In this document: positions 7,209-16,632 of the stretch, one piece after another
Position numbering within the stretch: the first letter of the stretch is position 1
Layout: each line of letters opens with the position of its first letter
Translations under genes and position numbers: made by a program
NCBI RefSeq assembly: GCF_041410465.1
Contig: NZ_CP166961.1
Coordinates: 2,790,001 to 2,854,000, forward strand
Reading direction: 5' to 3'
Length of the DNA stretch: 64,000 nucleotides
Origin: Thalassotalea sp. 273M-4
Lineage (GTDB): Bacteria > Pseudomonadota > Gammaproteobacteria > Enterobacterales > Alteromonadaceae
The notes under the pieces: generated by a model
Told to the model about the DNA's origin: nothing
The model's input: the letters and a program-made list of their open reading frames with translations, nothing else
Database searches by the model: none

Positions 7209-9536
7209 TTGCTTACTAACAATAATAAATCTCAGTTGCAGGATGAGTTAATTTCATCCGATGAATTACAAAAGTTGAGAAAATCAACAATCGCCAGTCA
7301 TATTGCTGGCTTGTTGGTCATCTTATCTGTTGCTTTTTTATTAGTGACTTTTGCCCACCTGTACTTTAAGCAGCAAACCCTCAATACGCTCAACACGTCT
7401 GCCCAAAACAGCATAAAATCAATCGATACGATCATCCATAACAATATCAATTTTCTTGAAAACCAAGTCCAAATATTTGCCAATGATTCTGAGCTATATC
7501 GCTTCATAAACACCAAAAATAATATTTCTAAACAATTTATTTTAAATAACTGGCAGACCATCGCTGAGCGTATTCATTGGTTTTCACGTATTGAATATCA
7601 ACCGTATTTCGGTAAAAACTCACTCGCTATTAACTTTGACCCCATGCTCAATATGGCGTTCATTGAAGACAGCAACAGTGAAAACTCTTCGTTGTACAAT
7701 CAACAGAAAAGTTCCGACCATAACACCAATATATTAGAACTGTCTGAAATTCATTTACAAACACGATTTAACGAAGTCATCTACCCGTTAACACCGGTAC
7801 TGTCGATTTCAACACACCTTGATTTTGGTACTTTAAGCTCTTCTGGAATGCTCAAAGTAGATATTTTAGTCGACCGCTTAACCCACCCCATCAATCGAGC
7901 GAGGGAGCAGTTAGCCGGCCATACTTTTTTGTTAAATATGCAAGGTTTTTACATCAATGCAGAAAATGACAAACAAGAATGGGGACAAGCAATCAAGGAG
8001 CGTAAGCAGTTTAATTTTGCTCAAACTTTCCCTCAAGAATGGCAACAAATCAATCAATTAGAACATGGTGAACTGGTTACAGAGAACGGCTCTTTCAACT
8101 TTAAAAAACTGTCTTTTAATCAAGATAATTCAACACCATACACCTACTTACTGGTTAACCACATAAGTCATCAGCAAGTGAGTCAAATTATGGCTAAACA
8201 TAATTTACAATTGGCCGTATTTTCTTTGTTCATTACCATTTTTTCTATGGCCGCTTTGTACTTTAGCTACAAAAGCAAACTCAATGGTAAGATTCAGTCA
8301 TACTCTCAGAGTTTAATTAATGTTTTATTTGATTCTGATGATGCCTTACTGATTGCCGATAAAGATTTTAGAATTACGGGTTGTAACCAAATTTTTTGTA
8401 CGTTATCTGGTTATGGCAAAGAAGAGTTACTTGAAAAAACCATCAGCGACTTATTTGTCGGTCGTAACAACGAAATTTCAATTGAAAAACTAAAATCTCA
8501 AGCAACATTTACCCACTTCACCAGTGAAGAAATTTACTTGTGCAATAAACATCAACAGCACATACCCTGTTCTTATACGATGGCCGAGATAGATCAACAA
8601 ACAAGTGATGGTTCTCGATTTGTACTTCATATTTTAGATATTAGCAAACGTAAAGATATTGAAAATGAATTAAAAATTGCGGCGATTGCTCTGGAAAGTA
8701 ACTCGGGCATTTTAATCACCAACGAATCGGCGCAAATTGTCAGAGTTAACTCCGCTTTTACTCGTATCACCGGCTATGAAGCGGATGAAGTCATAGGAAA
8801 AAACCCTAGGATTTTATCGTCTAATCATCATAACGATAAATTTTATCAAAAGATGTGGCAATCCATTTTATCCAAAGGCAATTGGCAAGGCGAGATCTGG
8901 AATCAACATAAAAATGGCGATATTTACCCACAATGGACCAATATTAATCGAATTATTAATTCAGATAATAGCCAATACTTGGTTGCCACCTTTGAAGATA
9001 TTACTCTGCGCAAAGAGCTGGAAGAAAAACTAAAATCTCTGGCTAGCACCGACCCACTAACAGGGTGCATAAACCGTCGTAGTTTTGAAGCGCAAGCGAC
9101 AAAACAAATCAGTATTGCGAAACGTCATCAACAAGCCCTGAGTGTGGTGTTATTTGATATCGACCACTTCAAAGCGGTGAATGACACGTTTGGTCATGAC
9201 CGTGGTGATGAGATCTTAATCGCGGTGGCTAATACAGCCAGCAAAACACTGCGAGAGTCTGACATTTTTGCCCGCTGGGGGGGCGAAGAATTTTTGGTAT
9301 TACTACCAAACAGTGATGAAGACAGTGGGGTATTAACGGCTGAACGATTGCGCGTTGCTATTGAAAATTGCACCGAAAACCCAGCCGTGACTTGCAGCTT
9401 TGGGGTTTCGGCATTGCACGGTGATGAAAATCTAAATGAGCTCATAAAACAAGCCGACTTAGCGTTATATGAAGCAAAAGAAAAGGGCAGAAACAAAGTG
9501 ATTGCCGCCACCTCGTTACTGCAAACGGAGTGTTAA
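7209..9536 (+). CDS. Membrane diguanylate cyclase: exported sensor domain, two PAS domains, GGDEF
   Basis: The 775-residue protein has a transmembrane helix near 31-51, a periplasmic sensor of about 285 residues, a second helix near 338-358, PAS domains at about 370-480 and 490-605, and a GGDEF domain at about 615-770. The active site reads GGEEF, and an RESD inhibitory I-site sits five residues before it, so the cyclase should be active and product-inhibited. The sensor and second PAS closely resemble the protein at 14707-16605, which has no GGDEF. The start is a TTG at 7209, eight bases after an AGG. An in-frame stop at 7197 rules out a longer ATG start, and the first internal Met lies deep in the sensor. 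The ligand is unknown. Confidence 0.88.
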   Translation: MLTNNNKSQLQDELISSDELQKLRKSTIASHIAGLLVILSVAFLLVTFAHLYFKQQTLNTLNTSAQNSIKSIDTIIHNNINFLENQVQIFANDSELYRFINTKNNISKQFILNNWQTIAERIHWFSRIEYQPYFGKNSLAINFDPMLNMAFIEDSNSENSSLYNQQKSSDHNTNILELSEIHLQTRFNEVIYPLTPVLSISTHLDFGTLSSSGMLKVDILVDRLTHPINRAREQLAGHTFLLNMQGFYINAENDKQEWGQAIKERKQFNFAQTFPQEWQQINQLEHGELVTENGSFNFKKLSFNQDNSTPYTYLLVNHISHQQVSQIMAKHNLQLAVFSLFITIFSMAALYFSYKSKLNGKIQSYSQSLINVLFDSDDALLIADKDFRITGCNQIFCTLSGYGKEELLEKTISDLFVGRNNEISIEKLKSQATFTHFTSEEIYLCNKHQQHIPCSYTMAEIDQQTSDGSRFVLHILDISKRKDIENELKIAAIALESNSGILITNESAQIVRVNSAFTRITGYEADEVIGKNPRILSSNHHNDKFYQKMWQSILSKGNWQGEIWNQHKNGDIYPQWTNINRIINSDNSQYLVATFEDITLRKELEEKLKSLASTDPLTGCINRRSFEAQATKQISIAKRHQQALSVVLFDIDHFKAVNDTFGHDRGDEILIAVANTASKTLRESDIFARWGGEEFLVLLPNSDEDSGVLTAERLRVAIENCTENPAVTCSFGVSALHGDENLNELIKQADLALYEAKEKGRNKVIAATSLLQTEC

Positions 9537-9584
9537 AAATCCAGTTTAGCTAAAGAATTCTGCCTTTTGCTTACATAGGACAAC

Positions 9585-10685
9585 CTAAGGCTCGGTTGGT
9601 CTGATCCAGGTTTGCTTTGGCCGAAAGCGATAGAAATGACTCAAAGGGCTGTTTAAAGGACGTTCTATGCCCGCATTAAATTGGCTTTCAAAGGTGCGGA
9701 TGTAAGCAAGGGCTGCACTGATCTGTTCTGGGCTAATTTTATTGCCCCAATCTGGCATCATATTTATTCCCTGCTCAATACTCAACTTTAATTCAACATC
9801 GTTTTTTTCAAGCCGTTGCCCTAAAGCAAAAGAAGGAGAGTCGAGAAAGTAGGCAATACCATTAAAGCCATGACAACCGGCACAAAATTTTGAATATATT
9901 TGAGCTCCTAATGAAAGCGTAGAGTCAAATTGGTTTTTCAAGTTGCTTTTGCTAAGGGAGGCATCTAAGTCATTATCGTCAACGGCTACTAGCGAGTTTG
10001 CATTAAATTGTTGCCTAAGATAAGCGATCGTCGCCAAGATCATCTGATCAGACAAAACACCTTGCCAGCCTTGCATACCATCAAGGCCGCCTTTAATGCT
10101 TAACGCAAGCTGTTCATCTGTTTTAGACATGACATTTGTAGTTTTAAAGCTTGGTACTAAGGAATAACTGCCATGCCCATCAATACCATGACAGCCACTG
10201 CAGTAGGTTTGAAACAGCGCCTCGCCTTTATCGACTTCACTAGGATATTCGCTATTATAAAAAGTAATGGCGGGAGTGAAATCTGACCTTGGTTGGTAAG
10301 GGTTAAGATTATTTGCTCGTTGAAGCCAATAATTCGCTTCAATGTTATCAATAAAGTGAGCTGGGGTGGCAACATGAAGGCCAGCATGAAACAAGCCTAA
10401 ATTGCGTTGCGCAAGTTTATTCCCTGCTTCTGCTGCCTTATGAAACCAAAAATGTGCTAGTTCTAAATCTTGTTCGACGGTTTCACCAAAAAACAGCATA
10501 TAGCCAATTAAATTCTGTGTGGCTTCATCACCTTTATGAGCCTCTATCAATGCTCTATCGAACGTTGTTTGCTCTAACCAAGGTTCGTCTAATTGGCGCA
10601 GCCAGTCCACATCGGTGCTATTACTGTAACGGCTTAATACGCATAATAAAACGAAACAGATTAAACCTTTATTTCTCTTTATCAT
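9585..10685 (-). CDS. Sel1-repeat / dihaem class I cytochrome c fusion
   Basis: The 366-residue protein has a signal peptide, then Sel1-type helical repeats at about 40-140 (FWFHKAAEAGNKLAQRNLGL), then two class I cytochrome domains with CSGCH and CAGCH. Methionine-containing ligand loops (DGMQGW and NMMPDWGN) follow each haem site. Fusing a protein-interaction scaffold to two c-type domains is unusual and suggests docking to a larger redox complex. It is transcribed divergently from another Sel1 protein at 10890, with a near-perfect FNR-like site between them. No strong ribosome site precedes the ATG, so the start is less certain than the gene. Confidence 0.82.
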   Translation of the reverse strand: MIKRNKGLICFVLLCVLSRYSNSTDVDWLRQLDEPWLEQTTFDRALIEAHKGDEATQNLIGYMLFFGETVEQDLELAHFWFHKAAEAGNKLAQRNLGLFHAGLHVATPAHFIDNIEANYWLQRANNLNPYQPRSDFTPAITFYNSEYPSEVDKGEALFQTYCSGCHGIDGHGSYSLVPSFKTTNVMSKTDEQLALSIKGGLDGMQGWQGVLSDQMILATIAYLRQQFNANSLVAVDDNDLDASLSKSNLKNQFDSTLSLGAQIYSKFCAGCHGFNGIAYFLDSPSFALGQRLEKNDVELKLSIEQGINMMPDWGNKISPEQISAALAYIRTFESQFNAGIERPLNSPLSHFYRFRPKQTWIRPTEP

Positions 10686-10775
10686 GTAATGACTATAGAA
10701 GAGAAAATAAAAAATTGCGTATCTGATTAATGCAATTTTAAAAGTAGATAAAACTTAGAAATGAAGTTTTAACAG

Positions 10776-10789
10776 TTGATTTATATCAG
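10776..10789. promoter_or_regulatory. FNR-like box between divergent Sel1 genes
   Basis: TTGATTTATATCAG matches TTGAT-N4-ATCAA at nine of ten positions. It lies about 97 bases upstream of the leftward gene and 107 bases upstream of the rightward gene, so either could be the target. The rightward gene also has a separate sigma-70-like pair (TTGACC near 10828, TATGCT at 10849-10854). Confidence 0.5.
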
Positions 10790-10889
10790 TTAAATTGATG
10801 AAAGCTAAAGAATTTAATGATTTTTTTTGACCGCATCTTGTGGTTTGGTATGCTAATTAATTATCAGTTTTTATAAAGGCGATACTGTA

Positions 10890-11417
10890 ATGAAGCGCTC
10901 ACTTTCTTCGCTATTAGCCACCACTACGTTGATCTTCTCTTGTGTGGCTTTTGCTAGCCAAACTTTTGAACAAGGGTATGAGTATGCTCAAAAGCAAGAC
11001 TATGGCAATGCCATTAAAATTTGGCTGCCGTTAGCCGAACAAGGAAACCCATTAGCGCAAAGCAACTTAGGCGTTTTGTATGAAAATGGTTGGGGCGTTA
11101 AGGTCGATCTCGATAAAGCAAGATACTGGTATGAGCTTGCGGTTGAAAATAAACAAACCGATGCCATGTTCAATTTAGCCAATATGTATCATCACGGTTT
11201 TGGAGTAGAACAAGATCTTAACATCGCTGGTGAGCTTTATTTACAGGCTGCGGAGCAAAACCATGGACAAGCACAGTTAATGTTGGGGGTCATGTTTCAG
11301 CAAATTGAAGACTTTCAACAAGCGATTCATTGGTTTCAGCTCGCGGTAGAAAACCAAGTCGAAGGCGCACAAAAGAACTTAGACTTTATCTGCCAAATGG
11401 AAGCAATCAACTGTTAA
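10890..11417 (+). CDS. Exported Sel1-repeat protein
   Basis: The 175-residue protein has a signal peptide ending AFA/SQT and about four Sel1-like repeats (for example ARYWYELAVENKQTDAMFNL), a helical solenoid that binds other proteins. No enzymatic motif is present. It ends just before a hairpin shared with the convergent ccmH gene. Its divergence from a Sel1-cytochrome fusion suggests that the two may act together, but no partner can be named. Confidence 0.8.
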   Translation: MKRSLSSLLATTTLIFSCVAFASQTFEQGYEYAQKQDYGNAIKIWLPLAEQGNPLAQSNLGVLYENGWGVKVDLDKARYWYELAVENKQTDAMFNLANMYHHGFGVEQDLNIAGELYLQAAEQNHGQAQLMLGVMFQQIEDFQQAIHWFQLAVENQVEGAQKNLDFICQMEAINC

Positions 11418-11427
11418 GCTAAGCCCA

Positions 11428-11453
11428 CATTAAGCAGGTTTCCCTGCTTAATG
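11428..11453. terminator. Bidirectional hairpin between Sel1 gene and ccmH
   Basis: An 11-bp perfect inverted repeat (CATTAAGCAGG / CCTGCTTAATG) with a TTTC loop lies between two convergent genes. Confidence 0.6.
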
Positions 11454-11466
11454 GTTTCGGCAAAAA

Positions 11467-11934
11467 CTATTTAATTAATTGCTCTAGTTTGGCTTGCTCA
11501 TCGGCGGAAAGCCGATCTTGCTCTTGCTCATCACCTTGAGTACGTCGTCGCAATGACATAAATATAGCACCGAGCACTGCGATAAATAACAATACCGGGC
11601 CAAACCAGAGTACATAGGTCATTTTATTAACCTTTGGTTTGTATAAAACAAAATCACCGTAGCGATACACCATATAGTCGATGATTTCATCGTTACTTTT
11701 ACCTTGTTGTAATTGCTGATAAATAATCTCGCGCAGATCGGCTGCAATAGGCGAGTTTGAATCGGCCAAATTCTGATTTTGACATTTAGGACAACGTAAT
11801 TCCTTGGTCAGTAACTGAAATTGTTGACGCGTTTGCTCGTCCTTAAATACATAGGTATCGACGGGACTGGCAAACGCGGCAAAAGCATAAAACAAAGACG
11901 CTGACGCGATTAAAAGTAAAATCTGTTTATACAT
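11467..11934 (-). CDS. ccmH: Cytochrome c maturation protein CcmH
   Basis: The 155-residue protein has a signal peptide, the redox motif LRCPKCQNQ and a C-terminal membrane anchor (YVLWFGPVLLFIAVLGAIF). CcmH reduces or handles the apocytochrome cysteines and works with CcmF and CcmG at the haem ligation step. It is the short form without a TPR domain, and no ccmI follows in the window. It lies three bases after ccmG and completes the ccmFGH operon. AAAGGG is the ribosome site. Confidence 0.93.
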   Translation of the reverse strand: MYKQILLLIASASLFYAFAAFASPVDTYVFKDEQTRQQFQLLTKELRCPKCQNQNLADSNSPIAADLREIIYQQLQQGKSNDEIIDYMVYRYGDFVLYKPKVNKMTYVLWFGPVLLFIAVLGAIFMSLRRRTQGDEQEQDRLSADEQAKLEQLIK

Positions 11935-11937
11935 AAA

Positions 11938-12489
11938 TTATCCCTTTAAAGCCGCTCGTTCAGCTTCTATTTGTTCGATAAGAGGCAAAAATTTGCGATT
12001 CCATACATTGCCATCAATAGGCCCTGCAAAACGCATACGAATCGTTCCAGTATGGTCAATCACAAAAGTTTCTGGTGCACCAAACACGCCTAAATCAAGA
12101 CCTAGACTGCCATCCACATCAAAAATAGAAAACTGATAGGGATCTTTAAAGTCTTTAAGCCAAAGGTTTGCTTGCTGGCGGGAATCTTTGTAATTTACCC
12201 CATAGAGCTTCACTCGTGGGTTACGCGCTAAGTCGAGCAAATAAGGATGCTCATTCTTACAGGCCGGACACCAGGTTGCCCATACATTTAATAAAACAAT
12301 ATCACCCTGTAAGTCTGCTTTACTAACCGATTTTGTGGCGTCATCAACCACACTCAAGGTAAACTCCGGCACAGGTTTACCAATGAGCGCAGACGGCATT
12401 GCCTGCGGGTTTAAAAACAACCCTCGGTACAATAAAAACCCTAAAGAGAAAAACAACAGTAATGGTAAAAATCGAATAAAACGAGTCAT
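11938..12489 (-). CDS. ccmG: Thiol:disulfide interchange protein CcmG/DsbE
   Basis: The 183-residue membrane-anchored thioredoxin-like protein has an N-terminal transmembrane anchor and the active site WATWCPACKNEHP. It keeps apocytochrome CXXCH cysteines reduced for haem attachment, with electrons supplied by DsbD, whose gene begins at 63414. The GAPETFVID segment is characteristic of CcmG. It starts three bases after the ccmF stop with a GGGAG ribosome site. Confidence 0.94.
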   Translation of the reverse strand: MTRFIRFLPLLLFFSLGFLLYRGLFLNPQAMPSALIGKPVPEFTLSVVDDATKSVSKADLQGDIVLLNVWATWCPACKNEHPYLLDLARNPRVKLYGVNYKDSRQQANLWLKDFKDPYQFSIFDVDGSLGLDLGVFGAPETFVIDHTGTIRMRFAGPIDGNVWNRKFLPLIEQIEAERAALKG

Positions 12490-12491
12490 AA

Positions 12492-14480
12492 TTAGCTCCC
12501 TTGATACGCAGGTGTTGGTACCACGGGCACTGGTTGTTCGGTTCTGGCTTTTATCTTTTGACGATAACGCTTACTTAAAATCGCCAGAACCCCACCGATG
12601 GCCATAAAGAACCCACCAAGCCAAATCCACACAATAAAGGGTTTGTAATACAACCGTACCGACCACGCATTACCTGGTAGCGGATCGCCTAAGGCCGCAT
12701 ATAAATCACGGAACAATCCACTATCAATACCCGCTTCGGTCATACCCATCGTTTGAACTAAATAGGTACGTTGCTCAGGCTGCAGTAAAGCCACCAACTG
12801 GTCGTTTTTATACACCTTAAGTTGTCCTTGAATGGCCGTGTAATTAGGTCCTTTGATGTTACTAGTCCCTTTAAACTCAACCACATAACCAGACAAATCA
12901 ACCCGTTCATTGTGCGCCATACGAACATTTATTTCTTGCTCATAATTTGACACCATTGTGACCCCAACAATACTAATAGCGACCCCAATGTGGGCAATCA
13001 CCATGCCCCAGTGATTTAATTGAATACGACGTGCTTGCCATTTTTCATGACGGCCTTTGCCGTTAATCACAATGTCTTTTATCGCGGTTAATACCACCCA
13101 ACAAGCGATCCCCATGCCTAGGCTAACGAGAAGATTCATTTCACCGGCAAAAATAAATGGCCATAACAGACCAAAGCCCAAGCTGCACAAAGCAGGGCCT
13201 TTAAGTTGTTTGCTAAGTTCCCCCTTGCGGGCTTTTTTCCAGCGAATTAAAGGACCTACCCCCATTAAAATAAACAGTACAGCCATCATCGGAACAAAGA
13301 CCGCATTAAAGTAAGGTGCCCCTACCGAAATTTTACCTAAGCCCATTGCATCAATAATCAATGGGTATAAGGTACCAAGCAAAATGGTAATAACGGTAAC
13401 TAATAAAATACTTGAGGCAATTAAAATAGAGGTTTCACGAGAGAATAAGGTAAAGCGGTTTTTACTGCTTACCTTTGGCGCTCTGATCGCATACAAAAGC
13501 AGGGTTGCACCTACGGTTATCGCCAACAAAATCAGCAAAAAGGCACCACGTTTCGGATCGACAGCAAATGAATGCACGGATGTCAAAACCCCCGAACGAA
13601 CTAAAAACGCTCCTAATAAGTTAAGAGAAAAAGTGAAGATGGCCAATAATAAGGTCCAATTTTTAAAGGTGTCTCGCTTTTCACTTACCGCTAAGGCATG
13701 AATTAAGGCCGTGCCAACGAGCCATGGCATAAAGGAAACATTTTCAACCGGATCCCAGAACCACCAACCACCCCAGCCGAGTTCATAGTATGCCCACCAG
13801 CTTCCTAACGCGATACCAAGAGTTAAGAAAGCCCAAGCAGCAACGGTCCAAGGTCGAGACCAACGTGCCCAAGCGGCATCCATTTTGCCTCCCATGAGCG
13901 CGGCAATAGCAAATGCAAAAGCAACAGCAAAACCAACATACCCCATGTAAAGCATTGGGGGATGAATAATCAAACCAATATCTTGTAATAAGGGGTTTAG
14001 ATCGCGCCCTTCCATCGGAAAATTAGGTAATAAACGCTCAAAAGGATTGGAGGTAAATAACGTGAAGGCAATAAAGCCGACCGCTATGATGCCCATGACC
14101 GCCAACACTCGAGCAATAAACTCTTGCTCCATGGCTTTAGAGAATTTCGCTACCGCAAATGTCCAGCCGGTTAATGCAAACACCCAAAACAGCATCGAAC
14201 CTTCATGCCCGCCCCATACGGCGCTGATTTTAAAATACACAGGTAACATACTGTTTGAATGCCCGGCGATGTATTTCACCGAGAAGTCATCAGTAGCAAA
14301 CCCGTAAGCAAGGATCACAATACTTAAGGTGGTAAATAAAAACATACCAAAACTTAATGGCTTAGCAAAATTCATTAAGCGAAGATTATGTTGCCAAGCA
14401 CCGATTAAAGGCACGATGCTAAGACAGATAGCCAAAGCAAAGGCAATGATTAATGAGATATGACCTAGTTCAGGGAGCAT
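12492..14480 (-). CDS. ccmF: Cytochrome c haem lyase subunit CcmF
   Basis: The 662-residue polytopic protein starts MLPELGHISL, as CcmF proteins do. It contains the WWD signature WGGWWFWDPVENVSFMPWL, preceded by the conserved HPPMLYMGY segment. It transfers haem from holo-CcmE to the apocytochrome. The ATG at 14480 with AGGA six bases upstream is preferred over a TTG at 14519. It heads the ccmFGH operon and a perfect FNR box lies about 100 bases upstream, so maturation capacity probably rises under oxygen limitation. The ccmABCDE genes are about 27 kb away. Confidence 0.95.
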   Translation of the reverse strand: MLPELGHISLIIAFALAICLSIVPLIGAWQHNLRLMNFAKPLSFGMFLFTTLSIVILAYGFATDDFSVKYIAGHSNSMLPVYFKISAVWGGHEGSMLFWVFALTGWTFAVAKFSKAMEQEFIARVLAVMGIIAVGFIAFTLFTSNPFERLLPNFPMEGRDLNPLLQDIGLIIHPPMLYMGYVGFAVAFAFAIAALMGGKMDAAWARWSRPWTVAAWAFLTLGIALGSWWAYYELGWGGWWFWDPVENVSFMPWLVGTALIHALAVSEKRDTFKNWTLLLAIFTFSLNLLGAFLVRSGVLTSVHSFAVDPKRGAFLLILLAITVGATLLLYAIRAPKVSSKNRFTLFSRETSILIASSILLVTVITILLGTLYPLIIDAMGLGKISVGAPYFNAVFVPMMAVLFILMGVGPLIRWKKARKGELSKQLKGPALCSLGFGLLWPFIFAGEMNLLVSLGMGIACWVVLTAIKDIVINGKGRHEKWQARRIQLNHWGMVIAHIGVAISIVGVTMVSNYEQEINVRMAHNERVDLSGYVVEFKGTSNIKGPNYTAIQGQLKVYKNDQLVALLQPEQRTYLVQTMGMTEAGIDSGLFRDLYAALGDPLPGNAWSVRLYYKPFIVWIWLGGFFMAIGGVLAILSKRYRQKIKARTEQPVPVVPTPAYQGS

Positions 14481-14542
14481 CAGAATTCCTAAAAATGATT
14501 GCAAACGTGTTGTCACCAAACATTTGGCATTAAAATTTAAGC

Positions 14543-14586
14543 ATTATTTTAACAAAGTAATCTTTCTCTCAATTGATTACCATCAA
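14543..14586 (-). promoter_or_regulatory. FNR-type promoter of ccmFGH
   Basis: TTGATTACCATCAA at 14573-14586 is a perfect FNR box. On the minus strand an AATAAT element (14543-14548, five of six to the -10 consensus) follows at about the distance expected for a class II activator site. It is preceded by the terminator of the neighbouring operon, so this is a genuine promoter region. Confidence 0.7.
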
Positions 14587-14636
14587 ACCTCAGTTCGCTA
14601 TTGGCTTTTAATTAATCATATATTTACAGCTATTTA

Positions 14637-14664
14637 GACAAAAAAGGAGCGCAAGGCGCTCCTT
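14637..14664 (-). terminator. Rho-independent terminator of the c7/PAS operon
   Basis: A 9-bp stem (AAGGAGCGC / GCGCTCCTT) with a 3-nt loop is followed on the minus strand by six T. It lies downstream of the PAS protein stop at 14707. Confidence 0.85.
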
Positions 14665-14706
14665 CATTAAACCGAATATTGATTGGGTTTTACTCTATTG
14701 TGGCGA

Positions 14707-16605
14707 TCACCGAGAAGATAAGCGCTCGATTTCGCTTTCTAAGCGTTTTCGTTCGGTAATATCTTCAAAAGTTGCGACATAATAACTGACCTCGCCTTCT
14801 TCGTTTTTAATACTCGAAATAGTGATCCATTCAGGATAAATACGGCCATTTTTGTGTTTATTGTAGATTTCCCCCTGCCAAAAGCCTTTATCAATAATCG
14901 CTTGCCACAATTGTTGATAAAATGCCTGATCATGTTTACCTGAGGACAAAATACTAGGGTTCTTACCAATAACATCGGCAAGTTCATAACCGGTTATATC
15001 GGTAAAGGCTTTGTTGGCACGAACAATATTGCCACTTTTATCGGTAATGGTGATAGCGCTGCGGGTATCAAAGGCGGCAGCCGCTATTTTGAGCTCATTT
15101 TCCATCCGCTTGCGTTCCGTTATGTCGACCATTTGCACAACATAATGCGCCACTTTGCCTTTTAAAGACTTAACCGCACTTACGCACATTAAATGGATAA
15201 CTTTATCCTTGTTATCGTTAAGGTATTCAACTTCTCCCATCCAGCTACCAGAGCTTTCCACCTTGGCAGATACCTCAGAGAATACGTCGTTGTTGGCAAA
15301 CAAGGGCAACTCGGCAAATGCCGTATCGATAACATGATCGATTGTTAAACCGCTGGTTTCACTAAACGCTTTATTCACCGCTTCTATCTGCCAATTATGA
15401 TCGGTGATAATGGTGGGTTCTTTAGAAAAGAATAAGGCCGAAATTAATTGCAATGAATTATGTTCAATTTGCTTTTTCACTCGGCTTTTAAAAAATACAA
15501 TAATGGCTAGAACCGCTAACATAACCAATAAAACAAAGACTAAATAAAAGTTGCGTAGCCTGTCTCTCGAGGCTTTAGCCACATCAGTTTGAGAAATGTG
15601 CTGTAGTAAATAATAACGTTGATTACTTTCGACATTTTCGGTGAAGATCATATCTTTGACCACCATAACCCCGTCAGTTAGCTCTAGATTGCGCTTTCCA
15701 GCCTTAATGGCTTGCCATGCTTGAGGGTGCGTTTGCGCAAAGCTCTCCCCTTGTTCTTCGTTAATAAAATAAGACCAGTTTTGATTATTTTTGTAACCTT
15801 GCAGATAATAGCCCTGACTGTCTAGCAATAAAGATTGGCCGGGAAAGTTGTAGGTGACATCGTTTATAATGGCTAACAGTTTATCGGCTAAAAAATTCAC
15901 CACAACATAGCCATCGAGTTGACCGACCGACTGATAAACCGGCATCGCAATTCGAATCACTGGGGTTAAAGGGTAACTGAGCTCGTTGTATTCACGATTA
16001 AGATTAATTTGTGAGACAAACACTTCTGTCGGTTGTAAGTGTTTTAACTTATTAAAATATTCGGTGTGTTTCTTATTTTGCACATCGCCGATAGGATACG
16101 CTGTATCGGAATTTCTATCATATTGAACCTTCAATAACTCATAACCTGATTTATTGATAAAACGAATTTGATGAATCCATTTTAATTGTTCACTGACGGT
16201 AACCCAATTAGCTTCGATAAAGGCTTTAGATAATTCGTTTTTATCCATGATAAATCGATGCAATTCTGATTCCGTTTTCAGTTGAAAAACAATGTTTTTC
16301 AAAAAGTCCATATGACTTTGTTGCAGCGATTTTACGGTATTTAAATTGTAGGATGCCTTGGTTGCCGCTTTACTCAGCTCGTTTTGAGTAATATAGCTGT
16401 AACCAAACATTGCGGAAAAAAACAAAGCAATACTTACTACAATAATCGCTATACCAGCTCTTTTGTAATTTTTTCGTTTTATCTTTGTCAATTCCTTACT
16501 GGAAATAACTTGCTCAATTGAGCCTCTGTTCTGACCGCTCACAATACCACCTAATACGTTATTATAATTTTTTATCCGCTTACCGGGTCCTTCCCGTTTC
16601 GCCAT
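14707..16605 (-). CDS. Membrane PAS-domain sensor without an output domain
   Basis: The 632-residue protein has a transmembrane helix near 48-70, a periplasmic sensor, a second helix near 355-375 and two PAS domains. It then stops at the point (EDITERKRLESEIERL) where a GGDEF domain begins in its paralogue at 7209. The sensor regions align closely (ESELHRFI versus DSELYRFI). With no cyclase, kinase or methyl-accepting domain, it must signal by protein contact or act as a decoy. It is the last gene of the operon led by triheme cytochromes, 27 bases after a helical exported protein. The ATG at 16605 lacks a clear ribosome site. Confidence 0.8.
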   Translation of the reverse strand: MAKREGPGKRIKNYNNVLGGIVSGQNRGSIEQVISSKELTKIKRKNYKRAGIAIIVVSIALFFSAMFGYSYITQNELSKAATKASYNLNTVKSLQQSHMDFLKNIVFQLKTESELHRFIMDKNELSKAFIEANWVTVSEQLKWIHQIRFINKSGYELLKVQYDRNSDTAYPIGDVQNKKHTEYFNKLKHLQPTEVFVSQINLNREYNELSYPLTPVIRIAMPVYQSVGQLDGYVVVNFLADKLLAIINDVTYNFPGQSLLLDSQGYYLQGYKNNQNWSYFINEEQGESFAQTHPQAWQAIKAGKRNLELTDGVMVVKDMIFTENVESNQRYYLLQHISQTDVAKASRDRLRNFYLVFVLLVMLAVLAIIVFFKSRVKKQIEHNSLQLISALFFSKEPTIITDHNWQIEAVNKAFSETSGLTIDHVIDTAFAELPLFANNDVFSEVSAKVESSGSWMGEVEYLNDNKDKVIHLMCVSAVKSLKGKVAHYVVQMVDITERKRMENELKIAAAAFDTRSAITITDKSGNIVRANKAFTDITGYELADVIGKNPSILSSGKHDQAFYQQLWQAIIDKGFWQGEIYNKHKNGRIYPEWITISSIKNEEGEVSYYVATFEDITERKRLESEIERLSSR

Positions 16606-16632
16606 TTTTGTATCTACAATTCGCTACCACTG

